NCBI GenBank assembly: GCA_900119285.1 | Contig: FPIT01000006.1 | Location: forward strand, 2,569-66,568 | DNA from: Prevotellaceae bacterium HUN156 | Lineage (GTDB): Bacteria; Bacteroidota; Bacteroidia; Bacteroidales; Bacteroidaceae | Direction: 5' to 3' | Length of the DNA: 64,000 bases | In this document: in pieces, positions 8,126 through 16,718 of the stretch | Numbering within the stretch: position 1 is the stretch's first letter | Layout of the letters: every line of letters begins with the position of its first letter | Position numbers and translations under genes: made by a program | Notes under the pieces: model-generated | What the model was told of the DNA's origin: nothing | Databases searched by the model: none | The model's input: the letters and a program-made list of their open reading frames with translations, nothing else

Positions 8126-8167
8126 TTTTGCGGCTCAGTTCCATCGTTTTGCGGCTGCGTTCCACTG
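8126..8167 (+). repeat. 21-bp tandem repeat, two copies
   Basis: Two copies of TTTTGCGGCTnnGTTCCA, with 21-bp period, lie about 20-60 bases before a -7-like TACTTTTG at 8185. They could be operator half-sites. Confidence 0.6.
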
Positions 8168-8184
8168 GGGCGCAGCCTTTTTCG

Positions 8185-8192
8185 TACTTTTG
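8185..8192 (+). promoter_or_regulatory. -7 promoter element before the small membrane protein
   Basis: TACTTTTG fits TAnnTTTG and lies 65 bases before ATG 8257. No -33 element is at the usual spacing; instead the 21-bp repeat sits there, as expected for an activator-dependent promoter. Confidence 0.5.
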
Positions 8193-8256
8193 CCAAAAAT
8201 TTGGCGAGCCTGCTCACGCAGCCTTGCAGCAGAAAACAAAAGTACAACATTTAGTT

Positions 8257-8460
8257 ATGATCATATCATTCATTCTCAGCGTAGCCCTTGCAGCCATCGT
8301 ATTGGTCATCATGGCCAGTCTCGTCGCCCTCCTAATTTATTATAGGTGGCGCAACACAGAACTGCTCACGGGCTTGCGCCGCTTCTTCAGAGAGAACCTC
8401 CGCCAACGCGAGGAACTGGAACGAATGCGGATGGAATTAGAGCGACTGAACGCGAAATAA
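8257..8460 (+). CDS. Small single-pass membrane protein
   Basis: A 67-aa protein from ATG 8257 (MIISFILSVALAAIVLVIM). I preferred this over an in-frame ATG at 8128, because the earlier one lies upstream of the probable promoter and inside the 21-bp repeats. One N-terminal membrane helix is followed by a charged, helical tail (RQREELERMRMELERLNAK). Function unknown. It is the first gene after the AraC-type regulator and precedes the LLAGS peptide by about 70 bases. Confidence 0.6.
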   Translation: MIISFILSVALAAIVLVIMASLVALLIYYRWRNTELLTGLRRFFRENLRQREELERMRMELERLNAK

Positions 8461-8528
8461 AAGATATCACCATATCCCTGAACACACAATAAATATTATC
8501 AAAAACAATTAAACAAAAATCGAACAAA

Positions 8529-8681
8529 ATGAAACGAAAAGATTACGAGAAACCAACGATGCAAGTCGTTAAGCTGCAAAACCAGTGTCAACTCCTGGCT
8601 GGCAGCCTTCTGGATGAAATTGCGGGCGAAGACTTCGAATGGGACGAGTCCGACGACCTTATTCCGGATGGAAACATTTAA
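8529..8681 (+). CDS. Small LLAGS-type peptide
   Basis: A 50-aa protein beginning MKRKDYEKPTMQVVKL, then CQLLAGSLLDEI, then an acidic tail rich in D, E and W. It has no hydrophobic signal. The same plan (YEKP, VV-L, LLAGS, acidic W-containing tail) occurs in the peptide at 27370, so both are likely real genes of one family common in Prevotella-like genomes. Function unknown. It sits 37 bases before the fimbrillin-like gene and is probably co-transcribed with it. The conserved front and variable acidic tail are compatible with a precursor or signal peptide, but no modifying enzyme is visible nearby. Confidence 0.7.
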   Translation: MKRKDYEKPTMQVVKLQNQCQLLAGSLLDEIAGEDFEWDESDDLIPDGNI

Positions 8682-8718
8682 CAAAACGATTAGTAAACCA
8701 TTAACGTAAAAAACAAAG

Positions 8719-10458
8719 ATGAAAAAGAACATCATTTATATCGCTGCAATGGCCATGCTAACCGCCGCCTGCAGCAATGAGGACGACACTTTCCTGTCTG
8801 GCTTTGAGAACAACGGCACAGGCAATACAAAGATGATTACCGAGACCATCACAGCCACCAGTGGCGACGGTGCCACTCGTGCTGCTATTGATGCCAATGC
8901 AAAGTTCACTTGGAGTGCTGGCGACCAGATTGCCGTACACGTAAGCGATGGAAAATACTATACAACCGAGGCTCTCACTACTGGCGGAAACAACACTGCC
9001 GACTTCACTGTTGCCGTGCCCGAAGGAGAGCTGCGCGATGCTTTCGCTGTCTATCCCGCCTCTATCGTGGCTGAATCGGCTGCGAACTACGGTCAGAGTG
9101 GCAAGGCTCTCGACGTCACCCTTCCTGGCAGCTATGCCATTGACGAGGTAAGTGGCACAACCACTCCTTGCCCCATGATTGCCGACAACACTGGTTCAAG
9201 CTGGACCTTCAAGCAGCTCTGTGGCATGCTGCGCCTCGTAGTAAAGAACATCCCCACTTCGGCTACCTATCTGAAGATTGACTTTGACGGTAAGAAGGTT
9301 CAGGGCGCATTCTCTATCGCTAGCACTGTCACCGCTGGTACATCTACCATTGCCACCAGTGCCACCACCAGCGACGATGACATCATCACCATTACAGGCT
9401 TGACGGGAGCCTCAAGAAACTACAACATCAACCTTCCATTGCCTACGGGCAATTACACCAACGTCACCGTAACCGCCTACAATAGCAACGACTTACTCCT
9501 GCTCACCATCACCCGCCCCTTGAAGACCAGCGGCACCTACACTGCAGCACGCGCCAAGGGACATAAGGTTGCAGCAGTGCTGCCAGCCTTCTCTGTAAGC
9601 GAAACCCTGCAAGTTGCTTTTGCTCCTGGCAACCTACAGGCCACAACCACAGACTGCCATAATTGGACATGGCACTTCGCTGCTAACCAGTGGGATTACA
9701 TTGGCGGCAATAGAAGTACAGGATCATTACCAGAAACAGGCAACAACCACATCGACGGAAATGGCTATCTTACCAGCCCCGGCACCGTCGACCTCTTCGG
9801 CTGGGTAGGCAAATCAAATAACCAATGGGGAGGAGTTTTGGGTTCAGGAGAAGATGCTGCCAAGCACGGTATTACAGTTTCTTCGAGAACAAACTCTATG
9901 GCAGGCTATGGCAACAGCATCTACGAACCACTGAAGTCCGACTGGGGCAATACCATCAACGACGGATATAGCTGGCACACACCAAGAAAGAATCACTGGG
10001 TTTATGTGTTCAACACCCGCACCAGTGGCAGCACTGTCAACGGCATCTCTAATGCTCGTTACACTCTTGCCACCATCAATACCGACGGTACAAGCGTGAA
10101 CGGTGTCATCCTGTTCCCCGACGGTGTAGCGATTGCTGTCAGTGAGGCTACCTCATGGGGCAATATAAACAATAAAACCACATGGGACGAATGTACTAAA
10201 TGCACCACAGCCCAATGGACTAATCTTGCCGCAAAGGGTTGCGTATTTTTGCCTGCAGGAGGCTACAGGTCTTACACATCAGTCATCGACCCCGGTACCT
10301 ACGGATTTTACTGGTCGTATTCGCCTTACGATAATGAGAATCTTAGCACGGCAGTATACTACTCCTACGATGTAGCTTTCTATCCGAACAACATGGACCC
10401 TGCATCACACAAAAACCGCGACCACGGATGTTCTGTCCGTCTTATCCGCGACCTATAA
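8719..10458 (+). CDS. Fimbrillin-family lipoprotein
   Basis: A 579-aa lipoprotein with signal MKKNIIYIAAMAMLTAAC. Residues about 45-290 have the Mfa-like/FimA pattern (ATRAAIDANAKFTWSAGDQI, FAVYPASI), usually a fimbrial subunit or surface-attached protein. The C-terminal half (FAPGNLQATTTDCHNW, NQWDYIGG, LFGWVGKSNN, GYSWHTPRKNHWVYVFNTR, LPAGGYRS, GFYWSYSPYD, CSVRLIRDL) resembles the lectin-like or FGE-like domain attached to many Prevotella lipoproteins. It is therefore probably a surface protein with a binding domain. It is the last gene of the cluster and is followed by a terminator. Confidence 0.8.
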   Translation: MKKNIIYIAAMAMLTAACSNEDDTFLSGFENNGTGNTKMITETITATSGDGATRAAIDANAKFTWSAGDQIAVHVSDGKYYTTEALTTGGNNTADFTVAVPEGELRDAFAVYPASIVAESAANYGQSGKALDVTLPGSYAIDEVSGTTTPCPMIADNTGSSWTFKQLCGMLRLVVKNIPTSATYLKIDFDGKKVQGAFSIASTVTAGTSTIATSATTSDDDIITITGLTGASRNYNINLPLPTGNYTNVTVTAYNSNDLLLLTITRPLKTSGTYTAARAKGHKVAAVLPAFSVSETLQVAFAPGNLQATTTDCHNWTWHFAANQWDYIGGNRSTGSLPETGNNHIDGNGYLTSPGTVDLFGWVGKSNNQWGGVLGSGEDAAKHGITVSSRTNSMAGYGNSIYEPLKSDWGNTINDGYSWHTPRKNHWVYVFNTRTSGSTVNGISNARYTLATINTDGTSVNGVILFPDGVAIAVSEATSWGNINNKTTWDECTKCTTAQWTNLAAKGCVFLPAGGYRSYTSVIDPGTYGFYWSYSPYDNENLSTAVYYSYDVAFYPNNMDPASHKNRDHGCSVRLIRDL

Positions 10459-10504
10459 TGTCATCGAACAAAGGGACACTCCCTCTGAGTAGAAAATGAA
10501 TAAT

Positions 10505-10540
10505 GAAATCCCGACATTCTTATTGAGTGTCGGGATTTCT
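10505..10540 (+). terminator. Terminator after the fimbrillin-like gene
   Basis: An 11-bp perfect stem AAATCCCGACA / TGTCGGGATTT with an 11-base loop, followed by a short T-rich stretch. Confidence 0.7.
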
Positions 10541-10605
10541 TATGCCTTCCCCCTAAAAAACAATCTAATAGATAAGCAACAAAATGGCAAAAAATGCTAA
10601 TTTCC

Positions 10606-10636
10606 TTGGTTTTTTGCTCACTAATTCGTACCTTTG
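10606..10636 (+). promoter_or_regulatory. Upstream promoter copy before parA
   Basis: TTG (10606-10608), 20 bases, TACCTTTG (10629-10636). Its last 20 bases (CTCACTAATTCGTACCTTTG) are repeated exactly at 10706-10725. Confidence 0.55.
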
Positions 10637-10694
10637 ACCTAAAGGTCGAAGGCACTCTCGCTCGACAAAAAAAAACTAAAATTCCTTATTTTGT

Positions 10695-10725
10695 TTTGTT
10701 TTGTGCTCACTAATTCGTACCTTTG
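10695..10725 (+). promoter_or_regulatory. Promoter of the parA operon
   Basis: TTTG (10695-10698), 19 bases, TACCTTTG (10718-10725), 27 bases before the parA start. It exactly matches the Bacteroidota consensus. Confidence 0.8.
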
Positions 10726-10752
10726 CACATCTATAAGTATATCTAACAGATT

Positions 10753-11517
10753 ATGGGAAAAATTATCGCATTGGCAAACCAAAAGGGCGGTGTGGGTAAA
10801 ACGACTACCACTATTAACCTTGCAGCATCACTGGCTACACTGGAGAAAACAGTGCTAGTGGTGGATGCAGACCCACAGGCTAACGCTTCAAGTGGTTTGG
10901 GCGTCAACATCCAAGAGGTTGACTGCTCACTATATGAATGCATCATTGACAAAGCAGATGTGCGCGATGCTATCTACACAACCGACATCGACGGACTGGA
11001 CATCATACCCAGTCACATCGACTTAGTGGGTGCAGAGATAGAGATGCTGAACCTGAGCAATCGCGAAAAGGTGATTAAGAGACTCTTGGAGCCCATCCGC
11101 GACGAGTATGACTATATATTGATAGACTGTTCTCCTTCACTAGGACTGATTACCGTGAACTCGCTGACAGCAGCAGACTCTGTAATCATCCCCGTGCAGT
11201 GTGAATACTTTGCACTGGAGGGTATCTCAAAGTTGCTGAACACCATCAAGATTATCAAGACAAAGCTGAACCCGAAGTTGGAAATCGAGGGCTTCCTGCT
11301 GACGATGTACGACTCTCGTCTGCGCCTGGCTAACCAGATTTACGATGAGGTAAAGCGCCACTTCCAGGAGCTGGTATTCAAGACAGTGATACAGCGTAAC
11401 GTGAAACTCTCTGAGAGCCCAAGTCATGGTCTGCCCGTCATCCTCTATGACGCAGACTCTACGGGTAGCAAGAACCACTTGGCTTTGGCAAAGGAAATCA
11501 TAAGTAAGAACAGTTAA
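10753..11517 (+). CDS. parA: Chromosome partitioning ATPase ParA (Soj)
   Basis: A 254-aa deviant Walker ATPase of the ParA/MinD family. The P-loop KGGVGKTTTTINLAASLA is at residues 10-27, VLVVDADPQANASSGLG carries Walker A' and the switch region, and ILIDCSPSLGLITVNSL is Walker B. It has the usual length for a chromosomal Soj protein. It works with ParB and parS sites to segregate the replication origin region. The next gene, parB, begins one base after its stop. No parS palindrome was recognised nearby. Confidence 0.96.
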   Translation: MGKIIALANQKGGVGKTTTTINLAASLATLEKTVLVVDADPQANASSGLGVNIQEVDCSLYECIIDKADVRDAIYTTDIDGLDIIPSHIDLVGAEIEMLNLSNREKVIKRLLEPIRDEYDYILIDCSPSLGLITVNSLTAADSVIIPVQCEYFALEGISKLLNTIKIIKTKLNPKLEIEGFLLTMYDSRLRLANQIYDEVKRHFQELVFKTVIQRNVKLSESPSHGLPVILYDADSTGSKNHLALAKEIISKNS

Positions 11518-11518
11518 A

Positions 11519-12442
11519 ATGGCAGTAAAAAAGAAATATGCAAGTAGTGTTTTAGGACGCGGACTGGACGATATCGGTTCTGGTCGCGGACTGGACGCAC
11601 TGATTGACACAAGTGAGGTACGCACTGAGGGTAGCTCTAACCTGAACGAGGTAGAAATTACACAGATAGAACCCAATCCCAACCAGCCACGTCGCGAATT
11701 TGACAGCGAGGCACTGCAGGAGTTGGCAACGAGCATCCGTGAGCTGGGCATCATTCAGCCTATCACGCTGCGCAAGGTGGACGGACAGAAATACCAGATT
11801 ATTGCTGGTGAGCGCCGTTGGAGAGCCTCACAGTTGGCTGGACTGACCAAGTTGCCAGCATACATCGTAACAGTAGAAGACCAGAACGCCATGGAAATGG
11901 CACTGGTAGAGAACATACAGCGCGAAGACCTGAACGCTATCGAAATAGCACTGGCATACCAGCATCTCTCTGACGAGACGGGCATGACACAGGCTAAGAT
12001 TTCAGAGCGCGTGGGCAAGAGCCGTGCAGCAGTAACCAACTATATGCGTCTGCTGAAGTTGCCTGCTCAGGTGCAGATTGCGCTGAAGAACCACGAGATA
12101 GAGATGGGACACGCACGTGCGCTGCTCTCTATCGACAGTCCCTCACAGCAAATCAAACTCTTCAAGGAGGTACAGCAGCAGCAGTGGTCTGTACGCAAGG
12201 TGGAGGAGATGGTACAGGCACTGAAAAATGGCGAGGATGTGAAGACTGCCAAAGGTCGCATCAACGCCAAGAACAAGCTGCCCGAGGAGTTTAACATCCT
12301 GCGCGAACGCCTGGCACAGTTCTTCCAGACCAAGGTGCAGATGACTTGCTCGCCCAAGGGTAAAGGCAAGATTAGCATCGCCTTCGACAACGAGGAGCAG
12401 TTGGAACGAATCATGAACGCACTGGACGGAGCCAATGAGTAG
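11519..12442 (+). CDS. parB: Chromosome partitioning protein ParB (Spo0J)
   Basis: A 307-aa parS-binding CTP-switch protein. The N-terminal domain has IEPNPNQPRREFD, then IQPITLRKVD and IIAGERRWRASQLAGL (the GERRxR CTP-binding motif). The central HTH reads ISERVGKSRAAVTNYMRLL, and the C-terminal dimerisation part has KGKGKISIAFDNEEQLERIM. The last 8 bases overlap the start of the DUF5683 gene, so translation is probably coupled. Confidence 0.95.
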   Translation: MAVKKKYASSVLGRGLDDIGSGRGLDALIDTSEVRTEGSSNLNEVEITQIEPNPNQPRREFDSEALQELATSIRELGIIQPITLRKVDGQKYQIIAGERRWRASQLAGLTKLPAYIVTVEDQNAMEMALVENIQREDLNAIEIALAYQHLSDETGMTQAKISERVGKSRAAVTNYMRLLKLPAQVQIALKNHEIEMGHARALLSIDSPSQQIKLFKEVQQQQWSVRKVEEMVQALKNGEDVKTAKGRINAKNKLPEEFNILRERLAQFFQTKVQMTCSPKGKGKISIAFDNEEQLERIMNALDGANE

Positions 12443-13133
12443 GCTGATAGCCATCATAGCAACAATGGCGATGGCACTGACCTGTCACGCACAAGAGGAG
12501 GCAGAAATCGTCAGCGACACGCTTCAGGCAAAAGAAGCGGTCACCATCAGCGATACGCTTCATACAGACGAAGTGTCTATCGTGGTGGACAAGGTGAAGC
12601 CCGTAAAGGCACCGCGCGACTGGTCTACATGGAAGCCCAATCCGCAGCGCGCCCTCTGGCTGGCATTGGTAGTGCCCGGAGCCGGACAGATATACAACAG
12701 AAAATACTGGAAGCTGCCTATCTTCTACGGAGGATTCATGGGATGCGTCTATGCACTGACATGGAACAACATGATGTATAAGGACTACTCGCAGGCCTAC
12801 CTTGACATCATGGACGACGATCCCACCACTGCCAGCTACAATAAATTCCTGCACTTGGGTGTGCAGATAAACTCTACAAACGAAGAGCGCTATAAGCAAA
12901 TCTTCAAAGGGCGTAAGGACAAGTATCGCCGCTGGCGCGACATGAGCCTATTCGTAATGATTGGCGTGTATGCGCTGTCAGTGGTTGACGCCTATGTAGA
13001 TGCAGAGTTGTCGGAATTCGACATCTCCAAGGACCTGAGCCTGCGGGTATCACCCACCGTCATTCCCAATCGGGCTGCAGGCCATGCACTGGAAGCACAG
13101 TCGATAGGACTCAGCTGCCAGCTGACTTTCTAA
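12435..13133 (+). CDS. DUF5683 membrane protein
   Basis: A 232-aa protein with signal peptide ending THA-like (MALTCHAQ). After a variable linker comes the conserved block WKPNPQRALWLALVVPGAGQ, then IYNRKYWKLPIFYGGFMGC and further membrane segments, as in DUF5683 proteins. These usually follow parAB and precede a MltD-like transglycosylase in Bacteroidota, as here. Precise function unknown; the location suggests a cell-envelope role linked to growth. Confidence 0.85.
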   Translation: MSRLIAIIATMAMALTCHAQEEAEIVSDTLQAKEAVTISDTLHTDEVSIVVDKVKPVKAPRDWSTWKPNPQRALWLALVVPGAGQIYNRKYWKLPIFYGGFMGCVYALTWNNMMYKDYSQAYLDIMDDDPTTASYNKFLHLGVQINSTNEERYKQIFKGRKDKYRRWRDMSLFVMIGVYALSVVDAYVDAELSEFDISKDLSLRVSPTVIPNRAAGHALEAQSIGLSCQLTF

Positions 13134-13160
13134 TAACATAAGCAAAAGAGAAAACGAAAT

Positions 13161-14408
13161 ATGAATAAAAAGATAATACTGATGCTCGCCATGCTGTTTG
13201 CTGTGACCACCTCATGGGCACAGGTAAACGTGGAGGATGACGAGATAGTGGAGGAAGACGAGATTACAGTGACTGACCAAGAGGGAAATGAAGAGGTCAT
13301 CGAGTTTCCTGAGGCAATGACTTACGACTTGGACAGTCTGCTGAACCTCTATATGTCTAAGACCTATCTCGACGAACCTGACGAAGACTGCAACGTGCGC
13401 GACATCAACCCCACCTATTCTAAAGAGGAATATGTGGATAGGCTGAGTCGCATGCCAACCGTAATGGAGATGGCACACAACGATGTGGTACAGAAGTTTA
13501 TCGACCGCTATAGTGGTCGTCTGCGCCACTCTATCAGCTATATGCTAGGCGCCTCTAACTTCTATATGCCTATCTTCGAAGAGGCACTGGAGATGTATCA
13601 GCTGCCTCTGGAACTGAAATATCTGCCTATCATTGAATCGGCACTGAATCCCACAGCAGTATCACGCGTGGGAGCAGCAGGACTGTGGCAGTTTATGATT
13701 GGCACTGGTAAGCAATACGGACTGCAGGTGAACTCACTGGTGGACGAGCGTAGAGACCCCGTGAAGTCATCGTATGCTGCAGCACGCTATCTGAAAGACC
13801 TCTACAGAATCTTTGGCGACTGGAATCTGGTGATTGCAGCCTACAACTGCGGACCAGAGAACATCAACAAGGCCATTCGCCGTTCAAACGGAGAGAAGGA
13901 CTACTGGCGCATCTATCCCTATTTGCCTAAAGAGACACGTGGTTATGTGCCTGCCTTTATTGCTGCCAACTATATCATGACCTACTACTCGCAGCACAAT
14001 ATCTGTCCGATGAGCACCCGTCTGCCATCAAAGACTGACACCGTCATGGTGGACAAGAATGTGCATCTGGAGCAGATTGCCGAGGTGGTGGGCATCAATA
14101 TTGACCTGCTGCGCTCACTGAACCCGATGTATCGTCGCGACATCGTTCCTGGAGCATCAGGCTTCTGCCCTATCCGACTGCCACAGACGGAGGTAGGCCG
14201 CTTTATTGACCTGCAGGACAGCATCTACAACCATCGCTCTGATGAGTTGCTGAACAAGCGCGTAGAAGTAGAGGTGAAGGACGACGCCCCCACCTATTAT
14301 CATAAGAGCAAGCGCTCATATAAGAAACGTAGTGCACGCTACAGCAAGCGCAAGAGCTCTGCCAAGCGTCGCAAGACAAGAGCAAGATCAAAGAGGAGAA
14401 GAAGATAA
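13161..14408 (+). CDS. Lytic transglycosylase, MltD-like
   Basis: A 415-aa secreted murein hydrolase with signal peptide (MLFAVTTSWAQ). The SLT domain is near residues 140-270: YLPIIESALNPTAVSRVGAA carries the catalytic Glu (IES), then GLWQFMIGTGKQYGL, and AAYNCGPENINKAIRR. After it comes one LysM-like region (HLEQIAEVVGINIDLLRSLN) and a very basic Lys/Arg/Ser tail. It cleaves peptidoglycan glycan strands to give anhydro-muropeptides. It lies in the parAB-DUF5683 gene string, 27 bases downstream. Confidence 0.9.
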   Translation: MNKKIILMLAMLFAVTTSWAQVNVEDDEIVEEDEITVTDQEGNEEVIEFPEAMTYDLDSLLNLYMSKTYLDEPDEDCNVRDINPTYSKEEYVDRLSRMPTVMEMAHNDVVQKFIDRYSGRLRHSISYMLGASNFYMPIFEEALEMYQLPLELKYLPIIESALNPTAVSRVGAAGLWQFMIGTGKQYGLQVNSLVDERRDPVKSSYAAARYLKDLYRIFGDWNLVIAAYNCGPENINKAIRRSNGEKDYWRIYPYLPKETRGYVPAFIAANYIMTYYSQHNICPMSTRLPSKTDTVMVDKNVHLEQIAEVVGINIDLLRSLNPMYRRDIVPGASGFCPIRLPQTEVGRFIDLQDSIYNHRSDELLNKRVEVEVKDDAPTYYHKSKRSYKKRSARYSKRKSSAKRRKTRARSKRRRR

Positions 14409-14412
14409 CGAT

Positions 14413-14447
14413 TGGTTAATGATTAAGGATTAATGGTTATGGATGAA
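14413..14447 (+). repeat. Heptamer array in the relA/spoT leader and start (5 x 7 bp)
   Basis: Five units with consensus GRTTAAK (GGTTAAT, GATTAAG, GATTAAT and two weaker ones) span the ribosome-binding region and the first codons. ATG 14433 lies within the array. Confidence 0.7.
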
Positions 14448-16709
14448 GAGCAGATGATGTGTGAAGCCACAGACGAGAAACTGATAAATGATGCGTTTCA
14501 ACGACTACTGGACAGTTATTTGGCATCGCGCCACCGCAAGAAGGTAGACATTATCACAAAGGCATTTAACTTTGCTCGTCAGGCACACAAAGGGGTACGC
14601 CGACTCAGTGGTGAGCCCTATATCATGCACCCCATCGCAGTAGCACAGATAGCCTGCGAAGAGGTGGGACTGGGCTCAACAAGTATCTGCGCTGCACTCC
14701 TGCACGACGTGGTAGAGGATACCGACTATACCACCGAAGACATTGAGAATATCTTTGGCGCCAAGATAGCCCAAATCGTGGACGGACTGACGAAGATTAG
14801 TGGTGGTATCTTTGGTGAACAGGCCTCTGCTCAGGCCGAGAACTTCAAGAAGCTATTGTTGACAATGAGTGATGACATACGCGTCATCCTCATCAAGATA
14901 TGCGACCGACTGCACAACATGCGTACGCTGGAGTCGCAACCTGCCAACAAGCAATACAAGATAGCCGGAGAAACGCTATACATCTATGCTCCCCTTGCCA
15001 ACCGACTGGGACTGAACAAGATAAAGTCGGAACTGGAGAACCTTAGTTTCCAGTATGAGCACCCCGAGGAGTATAACAATATCAAGGCAAAACTGGCATC
15101 TACGGAGGAGTCGCGTCATGAACTCTTCGACCAGTTTACGGCCCCTATTGAGGAAGCACTCAACCAGATGGGCGTGAAATATGAGATTAAGGAACGCGTG
15201 AAGACGCCCTACTCCATCTGGAACAAGATGCAAAACAAGCATGTGACCTTTGACGAGGTGTACGACATCTTGGCTGTACGCATCATCTTTACCCCCAACA
15301 AGCGCGAAGAGGAGATTAACGAGTGCTTCAACATCTATGTGGCTATCTCGAAGATTTATAAGAGTCATCCCGACCGCCTGCGCGACTGGCTGAGCCATCC
15401 AAAGGCCAACGGCTATCAGGCACTGCACGTGACACTGATGTCGAAGCAAGGACGATGGATAGAGGTACAGATTCGTAGTGACCGCATGAACGAAGTGGCA
15501 GAGCAAGGCTTTGCTGCCCACTGGAAATACAAGGAGGGCGAGGATGCAGAATATACGGAGGACGAGAGCGAGTTGAACGACTGGCTGCGCACCATCAAGG
15601 AGATACTCGACGACCCACAGCCCGACGCCATGGACTTTCTTGATGCTATCAAGTTGAACCTCTTTGCTACCGAGATATTTGTCTTTACGCCAAAGGGAGA
15701 AATCAAGACCATGCCCTCAGGATGTACGGCACTCGACTTTGCCTTCTCGATACACACCTTCCTTGGCTCACATTGTATCGGTGCGAAGGTAAACCATAAG
15801 CTGGTGCCTCTGAGCCATAAGCTACAGAGTGGTGACCAGGTGGAGATTCTCACCTCAAAGGCACAACACGTGCAGCCCTCATGGATTAACTTTGTCTCTA
15901 CTGCAAAGGCCAAAGCCAAGATACAAGCTATACTGCGACGCGACAGTCGTGAGATGCAGAAGTTAGGCGAAGAGAGATTTGCTGAATTCCTGAAGAAGAA
16001 CAACATTGAGAGTAATGCTAACGCCATTGATGAGCTTACCGAATTCCACGACATGCGTAATCGTGAGGACTTCCTGCAGGCCATTGGCAGCAAGACCATC
16101 CTACTGGGCGAGAAAGATGTTGACGAGCTGCAAGGCAAGAACTCAGGCGAGAAGTCGGGCTGGCGCAAGCTGGTGCCCTTCTTGGGAAGAGGCAAGCAGC
16201 AGAAGAAACAAGCAGAGGAGCAGCAACAAAACCTCTTCGTGGTTCCAGAGAAGTTTAATCGCAAGAAGCCCATCTATATCACCGATGACAACATCAGCCA
16301 ATATAAGTTCAAGCACTGTTGTCACCCTATCCCTGGCGATGACGTATTAGGATTTATTGATGGCAAGCACCAGATAGAAATCCACAAGCGCACCTGTCCT
16401 GTAGCCACCAAGCTGAAAGCCAGCTACGGCAATCGCATCCTTGACGCCAAGTGGGATATGCACAAGAAGCTGTTCTTCAATGCTACAGTGCGCCTGCAGG
16501 GTATCGACCGAGTAGGTATGCTGCTGGACATCTCACAAGTCATCTCTTCTCAGATGAACGTCAACATCCACAGGCTGACCATTGCCAGCGAGGAAGGCGT
16601 ATTTGATGGTAGTGTAGAGTTGCGCGTACATGATCGCGACGATGTGAAGAACATCATCGACCAACTGAAGAAGATACCTGACATTCAGGAAGTCACGCAA
16701 ATCAAATAA
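14433..16709 (+). CDS. relA: Bifunctional (p)ppGpp synthetase/hydrolase, RelA/SpoT family
   Basis: A 758-aa Rsh enzyme that makes and degrades the stringent-response alarmone. The HD hydrolase domain is intact (H66, H91-D92 in ALLHDVVEDTDY). The synthetase domain has RVKTPYSIWNKM, VYDILAVRIIF and NGYQALHVTL. The TGS domain is IFVFTPKGEIKTMPSGCTAL, and the C-terminal ACT domain contains GIDRVGMLLDISQVIS. The start is uncertain: ATG 14433 and ATG 14439 are both inside the heptamer array, so the array may set the translation initiation rate. It converges with the merR gene 10 bases downstream, and no terminator is evident between them. Confidence 0.93.
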   Translation: MVMDEEQMMCEATDEKLINDAFQRLLDSYLASRHRKKVDIITKAFNFARQAHKGVRRLSGEPYIMHPIAVAQIACEEVGLGSTSICAALLHDVVEDTDYTTEDIENIFGAKIAQIVDGLTKISGGIFGEQASAQAENFKKLLLTMSDDIRVILIKICDRLHNMRTLESQPANKQYKIAGETLYIYAPLANRLGLNKIKSELENLSFQYEHPEEYNNIKAKLASTEESRHELFDQFTAPIEEALNQMGVKYEIKERVKTPYSIWNKMQNKHVTFDEVYDILAVRIIFTPNKREEEINECFNIYVAISKIYKSHPDRLRDWLSHPKANGYQALHVTLMSKQGRWIEVQIRSDRMNEVAEQGFAAHWKYKEGEDAEYTEDESELNDWLRTIKEILDDPQPDAMDFLDAIKLNLFATEIFVFTPKGEIKTMPSGCTALDFAFSIHTFLGSHCIGAKVNHKLVPLSHKLQSGDQVEILTSKAQHVQPSWINFVSTAKAKAKIQAILRRDSREMQKLGEERFAEFLKKNNIESNANAIDELTEFHDMRNREDFLQAIGSKTILLGEKDVDELQGKNSGEKSGWRKLVPFLGRGKQQKKQAEEQQQNLFVVPEKFNRKKPIYITDDNISQYKFKHCCHPIPGDDVLGFIDGKHQIEIHKRTCPVATKLKASYGNRILDAKWDMHKKLFFNATVRLQGIDRVGMLLDISQVISSQMNVNIHRLTIASEEGVFDGSVELRVHDRDDVKNIIDQLKKIPDIQEVTQIK

Positions 16710-16718
16710 GTAGGAAGA

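Noticed and set aside
15416..16273. Minus-strand frame of 285 codons inside relA/spoT
   Set aside because: Shadow of a well-conserved gene; composition rich in Ser, Cys and Arg, typical of antisense translation.
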